Assembly (NCBI GenBank): GCA_041689775.1
Contig: JBDNFP010000290.1
Location: forward strand, 1-13,639
DNA from: JBDNFP01 sp041689775
GTDB taxonomy: Bacteria > Bacteroidota > Bacteroidia > Cytophagales > Spirosomataceae
Reading direction: 5' to 3'
DNA length: 13,639 nt
A model generated the notes under the pieces. The model was not told the DNA's origin. It ran no database searches and was given only the letters and a program-made list of their open reading frames with translations. This document shows positions 7,331 through 13,639 of this stretch, piece by piece (position 1 is the stretch's first letter; each line of letters starts with the position of its first letter). The position numbers and the translations under genes are program-made.

Positions 7331-7798
7331 ATGAAACAACTCGATAGTCTTAATCAGGTGGTGGATTTTCACCGGACTTTTAAACACCCAATACTTGATA
7401 CCCCTACCATTCCGGCCGAGGATCGTTGCCGTTTGCGAATAGCTTTACTCGCCGAGGAATTGAAAGAGCTGGAAGTAGCCATCCTGGAAAAGGATATCGT
7501 AGAGGTAGCCGATGCCTTGTGTGACCTCCAATACGTTCTATCCGGAGCGGTACTTGAATTTGGACTGGGTGAAAAGTTTAGAGATCTTTTTGATGAAGTA
7601 CAACGTTCCAATATGTCCAAGGCCTGTGAAACCGTAGAGGAAGCAGAAGCGACCGTGGCCCATTACCAGGCCAAAGGATCAGAGTGTTATTATAAGGAAG
7701 ATAATGGTAAGTTTTTGGTTTTCAGGACTTCGGATAATAAGACCCTGAAAAATATCAACTATTCACCAGCAGATCTTTCAAAGATTTTGACTCAATAG
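7331..7798 (+). CDS. MazG/PRA-PH-type nucleoside triphosphate pyrophosphohydrolase
   Basis: A 155-residue all-alpha NTP pyrophosphohydrolase of the MazG/HisE superfamily. Such enzymes release pyrophosphate from (d)NTPs or related nucleotides using Mg2+ and often serve as cellular house-cleaning enzymes. The metal-binding pattern is present: E42-E43-L-K-E46 on one helix, then E58-V-A-D61 and D65 on the next. FDEVQRSNMSK (87-97) and a C-terminal NYSPADLSKIL are typical of the PRA-PH-like branch rather than true HisE. Its exact nucleotide substrate cannot be read from sequence. ATG 7331 is preferred over GTG 7322, which would add three residues. It lies 42 bases upstream of pepT on the same strand and may be co-transcribed, with no obvious functional link. 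Confidence 0.87.
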   Translation: MKQLDSLNQVVDFHRTFKHPILDTPTIPAEDRCRLRIALLAEELKELEVAILEKDIVEVADALCDLQYVLSGAVLEFGLGEKFRDLFDEVQRSNMSKACETVEEAEATVAHYQAKGSECYYKEDNGKFLVFRTSDNKTLKNINYSPADLSKILTQ

Positions 7799-7840
7799 TC
7801 AAGAATAATCATCATCGAAACTATTAAATCCAGACCATGT

Positions 7841-9076
7841 ATGTCCACGGTTTTAGAAAGGTTCCTGCGTTATGTCCAGATCGATACTCAATCAGATCCT
7901 GATTCGTTAAGCTTCCCCAGTACGGATAAGCAACGCGATTTGAGTAAAATTCTGGTGGTAGAACTACAAGCTTTTGGGATCAAAGATGCCCATTTGGATG
8001 AGCATGGGTACGTGTACGCTACTATTCCGGCTACGAGTTTAAAGCCAAACATCCCGGTTATCTGTTTTTGCTCCCACGTTGATACTTCTCCCGATGTATC
8101 GGGTGCTCAGGTAAAACCGATTGTTCATGCCAACTGGCAGGGTGAAGACCTCATATTACCGGATGATCCATCTCAGGTAGTACGGATGGTCGAGCACCCT
8201 GACTTAGCTAACCAACTTGGAAACGATATTGTTACCGCAAGCGGTACCACCCTGCTGGGGGCGGATAATAAAGCCGGGGTAGCAGAAATCATGGCCGCCG
8301 CTGAACTGCTGATGCAACATCCGGAAATCTTTCATGGTCCGATCAGAATACTGTTTACTCCCGATGAAGAGGTAGGTAGAGGCACGGAGAGGTTGGACAT
8401 GGGAAAATTGGGTGCAGCCTTTGGCTACACCGTCGATGGTGAGTCTCTTGGTTCACTGGAAGACGAAACCTTTTCGGCGGATTCCCTAAGGATTATCGTG
8501 AAGGGGGTAAGTACTCATCCGGGTTTTGCGAAGGGTAAACTAGAAAATGCGATTAAAATTGCGGTTGATATCGTGGCAGCACTTCCCAAAGACAGTTTGT
8601 CTCCCGAAACAACGGAAGGGAAGGAGGGATTCATCCACCCGGTTTCAATCCAAGGCGGACAGGACGAAGCTACATTGGACTTCATAGTCAGGGATTTTAC
8701 CCTCATTGGTCTGAAACAAAAAGAAGAGTTGATTCAGACTTTTGTGGATCAGGTAATGGACTATTATCCTCACTCCAAAGTAACTATTGAGATTACGGAG
8801 CAGTACCGAAATATGAAGGAAGTATTGGATAAGTACCCCGAAGTAATTGGAAATGCAGTAGAAGCAATGAAAAGGGTTGGCCTGACGGCCGAACCCCGTT
8901 CAATTCGTGGTGGTACAGATGGCTCCCGGCTTTCCTTTATGGGCCTTCCTTGTCCCAACATATTCGCCGGTGAGCACGCCTTTCATTCCCGGCTGGAATG
9001 GGTTTCTGTACAGGATATGGAAAAAGCGGTGGAGGTGATCATCGAAATCACCAAAGTCTGGGAAGAAAACGCCTGA
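7841..9076 (+). CDS. pepT: Peptidase T (tripeptide aminopeptidase)
   Basis: A cytoplasmic M20-family dizinc exopeptidase that removes the N-terminal residue from tripeptides. The 411-residue length matches PepT. Zinc and catalytic residues appear in order: H79 and D81 (CSHVDTSPD), bridging D142 (LLGADNKAG), general base E176 and E177 (TPDEEVGRGTE), D199 (VDGESLG), and a C-terminal histidine in HAFHSRLEW, probably H382. The dimerisation/lid domain lies about 210-320 (VSTHPGFAKGKLENA). The ATG at 7841 opens directly into the family N-terminus (VLERFLRYVQIDTQSD). An ATG at 7837 is out of frame. It converges with the downstream minus-strand gene, with only 4 bases between the two stop codons, so the two transcripts probably overlap at their 3' ends. 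Confidence 0.96.
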   Translation: MSTVLERFLRYVQIDTQSDPDSLSFPSTDKQRDLSKILVVELQAFGIKDAHLDEHGYVYATIPATSLKPNIPVICFCSHVDTSPDVSGAQVKPIVHANWQGEDLILPDDPSQVVRMVEHPDLANQLGNDIVTASGTTLLGADNKAGVAEIMAAAELLMQHPEIFHGPIRILFTPDEEVGRGTERLDMGKLGAAFGYTVDGESLGSLEDETFSADSLRIIVKGVSTHPGFAKGKLENAIKIAVDIVAALPKDSLSPETTEGKEGFIHPVSIQGGQDEATLDFIVRDFTLIGLKQKEELIQTFVDQVMDYYPHSKVTIEITEQYRNMKEVLDKYPEVIGNAVEAMKRVGLTAEPRSIRGGTDGSRLSFMGLPCPNIFAGEHAFHSRLEWVSVQDMEKAVEVIIEITKVWEENA

Positions 9077-9080
9077 TCCT

Positions 9081-9578
9081 TTACTTTTTCAATGAAAGGA
9101 GAGGTAATGTCACCGAAAATAGCAACCCTGATAAGATATTGAAGAAAAGGGTAACCCCTTGGTAGGCTTTCATCTCAAAAAAGTCTTCCATCATTTTTAC
9201 CGAATTATCGAAGTTGTCTTGGGTTGGTGCCGAAAGCGAGATCCATTCTCTTCCTTTAATCATGACGTTGTTAAAAAAGTCAGGGTTGATTAGGTCGTAG
9301 AAAACCCAACGGCTAAGTAGCAGGAGAGGAAGGGCAAGAAGTGTAGTTAGTAAGGCCGTTCTAACCCCTTTTCCGTAGTTCCAGGGCGTAAGCTTGGAAA
9401 TCTTCTTTTTCTCTGTGATTGCTTTTTGCAAAGCAATACCCCAGATAAATACCGTTAAGATGGAAGTAACGGGTAGGAAGTTGACAAATGCATCATGAAA
9501 TCCAATCCAGAATTCAAAACATAACCAAAAAAACAAAGCCACCGTAATGATAGTGGCATATTTAAATTCAATTTTCAT
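9081..9578 (-). CDS. DUF4199-like integral membrane protein
   Basis: A 165-residue membrane protein with four hydrophobic segments near 7-27, 33-50, 73-91 and 141-162. A polar stretch (about 95-138) between the third and fourth holds INPDFF and an acidic helix, KMMEDFFEMK. Topology and composition match the DUF4199 family common in Bacteroidota, whose function is unknown. The assignment rests on pattern recollection rather than a catalytic motif. The start ATG precedes a basic KIEFKYA entry into the first membrane segment. It is the only intact minus-strand gene here, divergent from rnhA (86 bases between the start codons) and tail-to-tail with pepT. Confidence 0.75.
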   Translation of the reverse strand: MKIEFKYATIITVALFFWLCFEFWIGFHDAFVNFLPVTSILTVFIWGIALQKAITEKKKISKLTPWNYGKGVRTALLTTLLALPLLLLSRWVFYDLINPDFFNNVMIKGREWISLSAPTQDNFDNSVKMMEDFFEMKAYQGVTLFFNILSGLLFSVTLPLLSLKK

Positions 9579-9652
9579 TAGTTTGGGTTAATTCGATTAT
9601 AGTGTAGTACAAATATTCAAATATTCTATCGAAAAACCCTAGAAGGCGTTTC

Positions 9653-9664
9653 AATTGCGCAATT
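9653..9664. promoter_or_regulatory. 12-bp perfect palindrome abutting the rnhA start codon
   Basis: AATTGCGCAATT is its own reverse complement and ends on the base before the rnhA ATG, where a ribosome-binding site would normally lie. It lies in the 86-base divergent gap shared with the DUF4199-like gene. Its role as an operator is inferred only from symmetry and position. Confidence 0.35.
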
Positions 9665-10300
9665 ATGGCTAAGAAATCAAAGTACTACGTAGTGTGGGAA
9701 GGGCGAAAATCGGGAGTATACACCGACTGGAAGGAGTGTGAGGCTCAGATAAAGGGCTTCGTTGATGCAAGGTTCAAATCATTTGATACCTTAGCCGAGG
9801 CCGAAAGAGCCATCGAGCGTAATTATTGGGAGTTCGTTACTAAGAAAGATAAATCTACCCCGATTACCAAAGTTGCTCCTGCCAATATTGGCAAACCCAT
9901 TAAAGATAGTATTGCTGTTGATGCCGCCTGGAACACCGCAAGTGGCGACATGGAATACCAAGGTACCTACCTAAAAACCGGGGAAAGGCTTTTTCTTCAA
10001 GGGCCATTTGCGGAGGGAACCAATAACATTGGGGAGTTTTTGGCCATTGTCCATGGTCTTGCCTATCTGAAAGCCAATGATAGTAATCTGCCCCTTTATA
10101 CCGACTCAAAAACGGCCATGGCCTGGATTAAGAAAAAGCATGCCAACACGAAGTTAGTTCTCACTCCCCGCAACAAACCCTTGTTTGAGCTCCTACAACG
10201 GGCCGAGCGTTGGTTAGCGGATAATAAGTATTCTAACAAAATCCTAAAATGGGAAACGGAGTACTGGGGAGAAAATCCGGCTGATTTTGGGCGTAAATAG
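9665..10300 (+). CDS. rnhA: Ribonuclease H1 with N-terminal viroplasmin/hybrid-binding domain
   Basis: Degrades the RNA strand of RNA-DNA hybrids (R-loops, primers). Residues about 5-50 form the small viroplasmin-like hybrid-binding domain (YYVVWEGRKSGVYTDW), joined by a linker to the RNase H fold at about 80-211. The catalytic DEDD set is complete: D86 (AVDAAWN), E124 (NIGEFLAIVHG), D147 (YTDSKTAMAW) and D207 (NPADFGRK). The last motif replaces the NExAD ending of E. coli RNase H, as in other two-domain Bacteroidota enzymes. The 211-residue length is typical of that form. No clear Shine-Dalgarno precedes the ATG; a perfect palindrome occupies that position. The methyltransferase gene starts 16 bases after the stop, so the two are probably co-transcribed. 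Confidence 0.94.
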   Translation: MAKKSKYYVVWEGRKSGVYTDWKECEAQIKGFVDARFKSFDTLAEAERAIERNYWEFVTKKDKSTPITKVAPANIGKPIKDSIAVDAAWNTASGDMEYQGTYLKTGERLFLQGPFAEGTNNIGEFLAIVHGLAYLKANDSNLPLYTDSKTAMAWIKKKHANTKLVLTPRNKPLFELLQRAERWLADNKYSNKILKWETEYWGENPADFGRK

Positions 10301-10316
10301 TCCACTTTCAAAGCGC

Positions 10317-11039
10317 ATGGCAAGAAATACTCATTTTCGATTTAAGCAATTTACCGTTCACCAAGACCGGTGTGTCATGAAGGTATGTACCGATGCTTGC
10401 GTTTTTGGGTCTTGGGTCGAGTATCAGTCCTCGCAAAGAATCCTTGATATTGGGACGGGTACCGGATTGCTTTCCCTCATGGCAGCTCAGCAAAACCCTA
10501 CGGCTAGGATTGATGCCATCGAAATTGATGAAGCCGCGGCTAGTCAGGCGGCTGAAAATTGCGCACAAAGTCCCTTTGCTGACCGTATTTCGGTCGTCTT
10601 TAATTCGGTGCAGGAGCATAGTCCACCCTATTTGTACGATCTTATTATTACCAATCCACCCTTTTTTCAAGAGGATTTACGGTCCCCCAGCAGTCAAAAA
10701 AACCGAGCTCATCATGCTGAATACCTGTCCTTTACTGACCTATTACTATCGGTTCGTCGTTTACTAAAAGACGATGGAAGGTGGGCGGTGTTGTTGCCGC
10801 CCGATGAGTCTAAGGTAGTGGTTAATAAAGCCTTGGGGCAGGGTTGGCGGGTTGTAAACGAACTCACTCTTTACCATGATTTCACCAAAAGCCCCTTGCG
10901 CAGAATGACTACCTTTGCCTTTGGAACTGAAAGGAATAAAATCACTCTTAGTTCCGAAATTGCTATTTTCGAATCCGATGGTACAACCTATACAGTTGCA
11001 TTTCGTAAACTTTTACAGGAATTTTACCTGATATTCTGA
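10317..11039 (+). CDS. trmN6: tRNA1(Val) (adenine(37)-N6)-methyltransferase
   Basis: An S-adenosylmethionine-dependent methyltransferase that modifies adenine 37 next to the anticodon of tRNA1(Val), equivalent to E. coli YfiC. The 240 residues are close to the E. coli length. Features are FRFKQFTVHQDRCVMKV and TDACVFGSW near the N-terminus, the SAM-binding DIGTGTGLLSL (44-54), acidic loop IEID (68-71), and the N6-adenine signature NPPF (113-116). The reading frame is open back to 10287, overlapping rnhA, but ATG 10317 matches the family start and leaves a 16-base gap. The GT2 gene begins 7 bases after the stop, so this is the middle gene of a three-gene group. Substrate specificity is inferred from family resemblance. 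Confidence 0.9.
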   Translation: MARNTHFRFKQFTVHQDRCVMKVCTDACVFGSWVEYQSSQRILDIGTGTGLLSLMAAQQNPTARIDAIEIDEAAASQAAENCAQSPFADRISVVFNSVQEHSPPYLYDLIITNPPFFQEDLRSPSSQKNRAHHAEYLSFTDLLLSVRRLLKDDGRWAVLLPPDESKVVVNKALGQGWRVVNELTLYHDFTKSPLRRMTTFAFGTERNKITLSSEIAIFESDGTTYTVAFRKLLQEFYLIF

Positions 11040-11046
11040 CCTACTG

Positions 11047-12042
11047 ATGATTGACCATCCTATTCAAATATCCGTTGTAATACCTCTTTTCAATGAGGAT
11101 GAATCTTTGCCCGAACTACACGACTGGATCGTACGGGTGATGACTGAGCATCAGTATACCTACGAAATTCTTTTTGTCGACGATGGTAGTACTGATAAAT
11201 CATGGCGGGTAATCGATACTCTCTCCCTACAAAATCCAAATGTGAGAGGGATTCGTTTCATGCGTAATTATGGCAAAACCGCCGCGTTGCAAACGGCTTT
11301 TCAGAGTACACAAGGCGATGTGATCATTACTATGGATGCCGACTTGCAGGATAGCCCCGAGGAAATACCGGACCTATACCGAATGATAAAGGAGGAAGGG
11401 TACGACCTGGTGTCGGGCTGGAAGCAAAAAAGGTATGATCCTTTGAGTAAAACCTTGCCAACTAAGCTGTTTAATGCCGTTACGCGGTCTATTTCGGGCG
11501 TAAATCTTCATGATTTTAATTGTGGACTGAAAGCCTACCGTCAGGAAGTAGTCAAGAGCTTGACTATCTACGGAGAAATGCACCGTTACATTCCGGTTAT
11601 AGCTAAGTGGAATGGTTTTGGGCGCATCGGCGAAAAGCCCGTGAAGCATCAGGCGCGTAAATATGGTACCACCAAGTTTGGCCTCGAACGATTCATATAC
11701 GGCTTTCTGGATTTGTTGTCTATTGCTTTTGTAAATAAGTTTGGACGACGCCCCATGCACTTTTTTGGTAGTATCGGTACGCTGATGTTTTTTTTTGGAT
11801 CCTTGCTAACTACGTGGCTTATTGCCGAAAAGCTTTACAATATATACACTAGTCAGCCTTATCGTAACGTGACGGATAATCCCTTGTTTTTCCTGGCGCT
11901 AACGGTAATTATTATCGGTACCCAGCTATTTCTGGGAGGTTTCTTAGGGGAGTTGTTAACCCGGAAATCCATTTCTAAAACCGGCGAGTACCTCATTGCC
12001 GAAGAAGCCGGAGACCCGACTACCGTAGTGCGTATTAACTAA
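11047..12042 (+). CDS. Membrane-anchored family 2 glycosyltransferase (polyprenyl-phosphate type)
   Basis: A 331-residue inverting GT2 enzyme of the DPM1/GtrB group, which transfers a sugar from a nucleotide donor to undecaprenyl phosphate on the inner face of the cytoplasmic membrane. The GT-A domain occupies about 6-230: VVIPLFNEDESL (10-21), nucleotide-binding VDDGST (44-49), metal-binding D97-A-D99 followed by LQD, and RNYGKTAAL (73-81). Two membrane segments follow, near 237-261 and 279-302, as in ArnC and GtrB-like enzymes. The sugar cannot be read from sequence; envelope polysaccharide or protein glycosylation is likely. It follows the methyltransferase by 7 bases and is closed by a strong hairpin at 12061. 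No dedicated flippase or sugar-modifying partner lies beside it. Confidence 0.9.
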   Translation: MIDHPIQISVVIPLFNEDESLPELHDWIVRVMTEHQYTYEILFVDDGSTDKSWRVIDTLSLQNPNVRGIRFMRNYGKTAALQTAFQSTQGDVIITMDADLQDSPEEIPDLYRMIKEEGYDLVSGWKQKRYDPLSKTLPTKLFNAVTRSISGVNLHDFNCGLKAYRQEVVKSLTIYGEMHRYIPVIAKWNGFGRIGEKPVKHQARKYGTTKFGLERFIYGFLDLLSIAFVNKFGRRPMHFFGSIGTLMFFFGSLLTTWLIAEKLYNIYTSQPYRNVTDNPLFFLALTVIIIGTQLFLGGFLGELLTRKSISKTGEYLIAEEAGDPTTVVRIN

Positions 12043-12060
12043 AAGGCACTATTTTCATCC

Positions 12061-12103
12061 TTCAAAAAGTGGGGTAGGCCTTGGACTTATTCCACTTTTT
12101 GAA
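12061..12103 (+). terminator. Long hairpin after the GT2 gene, probable intrinsic terminator
   Basis: TTCAAAAAGTGG at 12061-12072 and CCACTTTTTGAA at 12092-12103 form a perfect 12-bp stem around a 19-base loop, 18 bases after the GT2 stop codon. The T-run is part of the descending arm, with A-runs opposite, so it could act in both directions. GGGGTA in the loop region can alternatively pair with TACCCC at 12111-12116. Confidence 0.6.
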
Positions 12104-12180
12104 TTTCAGGTACCCCCTTTCAGGTATTTTTTCAAAACTCTAGCCTTTACCCTTCGTAAACCTTGACTACTAAGTATACT

Positions 12181-13491
12181 ATGAAATTAAGAAATCTACT
12201 TCAACTACTAGCCTTGGTAATAGTACTACCTGCCTTGGCCCAAACCAAGCTTACCACCTCCATCCCATACCAAACACTGTCCGACGCAAAAAGTGCCGAA
12301 ACGGTAGGTATTTCTACCGAACGTTTAGAACGCCTTGATAAGGTAATGAAAGGTTTTGTCGAGAGCGAAAAACTGCCCGGACTGGTAGCGATCCTTATTC
12401 GAAATGGGCAGATTGTGTACCATCAGGCTTATGGTTTTGCGGATGTGCAAAGCCGTAAACTAATGCAGAAAGATAATATTTTTCGGATAGCCTCCATGAG
12501 TAAAGCGATCACGGCCACGGCGGTCATGATGCTGTACGAAGAGGGTAAATTTGGGTTGGATGACCCTATTTCTCGTTATATTCCGGAGTTTAAAAATCCA
12601 ACGGTATTGAAGTCTTTCCGTTTCAGTGATAGTACCTACACCACCGAGCCGGCAAAATCAGAAATAACCATCCGGCAACTTCTTTCCCATACCTCGGGGC
12701 TGGGGTACGGCGCCATTGACGGAGATGAACGTTTCAAGGCCTTATACAACAAGACCGGAATTGTGGATTTGTATACGACTCAGCCTGTAAGCATTTCTGA
12801 TAACATCAAAAAACTTGCAAAATTACCCCTGCACCATCATCCGGGTGAAAAGTTTGTTTACTCGGAGGGATTGGACGTTTTGGGTTATTTTATTGAAATT
12901 ATGTCGGGTATGCCGTTTGATGTTTTCCTCCGGACCCGGATATTCGAGCCGATGGGAATGAAGGATACCTACTTTTATCTACCGGAATCAAAAAGTGATC
13001 GGTTAGTAACCATTCACCGTCCCATGAATGGTCAGTGGCAAGCCTTCCCGGTAACGTTCTATGATCCGGATTACCCACGAAAAGGTGCTAAAACGTTCTT
13101 TTCAGGCGGAGCAGGATTGTCTTCCACGGCTAAAGACTACGCCACCTTCCTGCAAATGCTCGTCAACGGGGGGGCATTCAACGGCAAACGCTTCCTGAGT
13201 AGCTACTCTACGGAGCAGCTAACCGTCTCAAATCAGACGGGTACTTTGTATGGTGGTGAAAATGGCCCCATGTATTTCAGCTTGGGGTTCAGTGTCGTCA
13301 CTCCTTTTGGTCACGACAAAGGTCTTGGAAGCGTCGGGAAATTTAATTGGGGAGGGTACTTTAATACCAATTACTTTGCCGATCCAAAGGAGAAAATTGT
13401 GGCAGTGTTGATGAAGCAAACCCAAAGCCTATCGGGAGATACAAGCGAAGCCACCTTTATCAGAATGATTTATCAAACCCTGGATGACTAA
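12181..13491 (+). CDS. Secreted beta-lactamase-fold serine hydrolase (class C / family VIII esterase-like)
   Basis: A 436-residue exported hydrolase of the class C beta-lactamase/penicillin-binding-protein superfamily. The ATG at 12181 starts a signal peptide (MKLRNLLQLLALVIVLPALA, cleavage near 20); an in-frame TTG at 12163 would add six residues before it. The nucleophile motif is S105-M-S-K108, within the usual FRIASMSKAITA context. LLSHTSGLGYG (168-178) is a hallmark of this group. The second motif is Y227-S-E rather than the YxN of true AmpC enzymes, and W390-G-G replaces KTG. Both substitutions fit family VIII carboxylesterases or peptidase-like relatives better than antibiotic resistance. 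It lies alone between two terminators, about 140 bases after the GT2 gene. Substrate unknown; location is periplasmic or lipid-associated. Confidence 0.9.
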   Translation: MKLRNLLQLLALVIVLPALAQTKLTTSIPYQTLSDAKSAETVGISTERLERLDKVMKGFVESEKLPGLVAILIRNGQIVYHQAYGFADVQSRKLMQKDNIFRIASMSKAITATAVMMLYEEGKFGLDDPISRYIPEFKNPTVLKSFRFSDSTYTTEPAKSEITIRQLLSHTSGLGYGAIDGDERFKALYNKTGIVDLYTTQPVSISDNIKKLAKLPLHHHPGEKFVYSEGLDVLGYFIEIMSGMPFDVFLRTRIFEPMGMKDTYFYLPESKSDRLVTIHRPMNGQWQAFPVTFYDPDYPRKGAKTFFSGGAGLSSTAKDYATFLQMLVNGGAFNGKRFLSSYSTEQLTVSNQTGTLYGGENGPMYFSLGFSVVTPFGHDKGLGSVGKFNWGGYFNTNYFADPKEKIVAVLMKQTQSLSGDTSEATFIRMIYQTLDD

Positions 13492-13575
13492 TCAGAAAAA
13501 GGTGTTGTGGAGTTTTACCCGGTTACCATATAGTTCGAATTTTAATGGGAAATATGCAATAAATTAGCTGAGTAA

Positions 13576-13611
13576 CTAACAGCTATTAGTTTGTAGCTGT
13601 TAGCTTTTTTT
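13576..13611 (+). terminator. Rho-independent terminator of the serine hydrolase gene
   Basis: CTAACAGCTA at 13576-13585 pairs perfectly with TAGCTGTTAG at 13594-13603 around an 8-base loop. One base later comes a run of seven T at 13605-13611. It lies 84 bases after the stop codon. Nothing else recognisable occurs between 13492 and the window end. Confidence 0.85.
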
Positions 13612-13639
13612 AAGTATTTGATATATAGAATATTAGCTA

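Noticed and set aside
9077..9105. TCCTTT/AAAGGA short inverted repeat overlapping the convergent pepT and DUF4199 gene ends as a shared terminator
   Set aside because: Only 6 bp of A/T-rich stem with a 12-base loop. Too weak to annotate.
11374..11760. 128-codon minus-strand frame opposite the GT2 gene
   Set aside because: No domain resemblance. The plus-strand GT2 frame is complete with catalytic motifs.
1..13639. Defence system, CRISPR array, toxin-antitoxin pair, prophage genes, tRNA or rRNA
   Set aside because: Every sizeable frame belongs to a recognisable metabolic, envelope or transposase family. No regularly spaced repeats or tRNA-like cloverleaf were seen by eye.

Overview
The window looks like chromosome of a Bacteroidota member, most likely Cytophagales. 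The evidence is a TonB-dependent receptor with an N-terminal carboxypeptidase-regulatory-like domain, a DUF4199-type membrane protein, a viroplasmin-domain RNase H1, a Nudix-fold/winged-helix regulator of the Bacteroidota type, two promoters resembling the Bacteroidota TTTG-N19-TAnnTTTG pattern, and few clear Shine-Dalgarno sequences. The species cannot be named from the sequence alone.

Layout. Positions 1-889 (minus strand) hold a decayed IS66-family transposase that runs off the left edge. It has one in-frame stop and two frameshifts. Then, on the plus strand: aroQ (type II 3-dehydroquinase); a TonB-dependent outer-membrane receptor with its own promoter; a PHP-family histidinol-phosphatase-like enzyme; and a class V (SerC-like) aminotransferase that starts on the base after the phosphatase stop codon. 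Next are a Nudix-fold transcriptional regulator with a degenerate Nudix box, a MarC-family membrane protein, a MazG/PRA-PH-type pyrophosphohydrolase and peptidase T. A DUF4199-like membrane protein lies on the minus strand, convergent with pepT. A compact plus-strand group follows: RNase H1, tRNA1(Val) A37 N6-methyltransferase, and a membrane-anchored GT2 glycosyltransferase, ending in a strong hairpin. The last gene is a secreted beta-lactamase-fold serine hydrolase, followed by a clear intrinsic terminator.

Function. Most genes are housekeeping or metabolic: shikimate pathway, amino-acid biosynthesis, nucleotide clean-up, tripeptide hydrolysis, RNA-DNA hybrid removal and tRNA modification. 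Envelope functions (receptor, MarC, DUF4199, GT2, serine hydrolase) are interspersed. The only clear functional pairing is the abutting phosphatase and aminotransferase, which could carry out consecutive steps of serine or histidine synthesis.

I see no CRISPR array, toxin-antitoxin pair, defence island, prophage or RNA gene, and no convincing new multi-gene system. The most unusual non-coding signals are a perfect 13-bp inverted repeat with a 4-base loop inside the phosphatase gene, an inverted repeat bracketing the receptor promoter, two mutually exclusive hairpins after the GT2 gene, and a perfect 12-bp palindrome touching the rnhA start codon.
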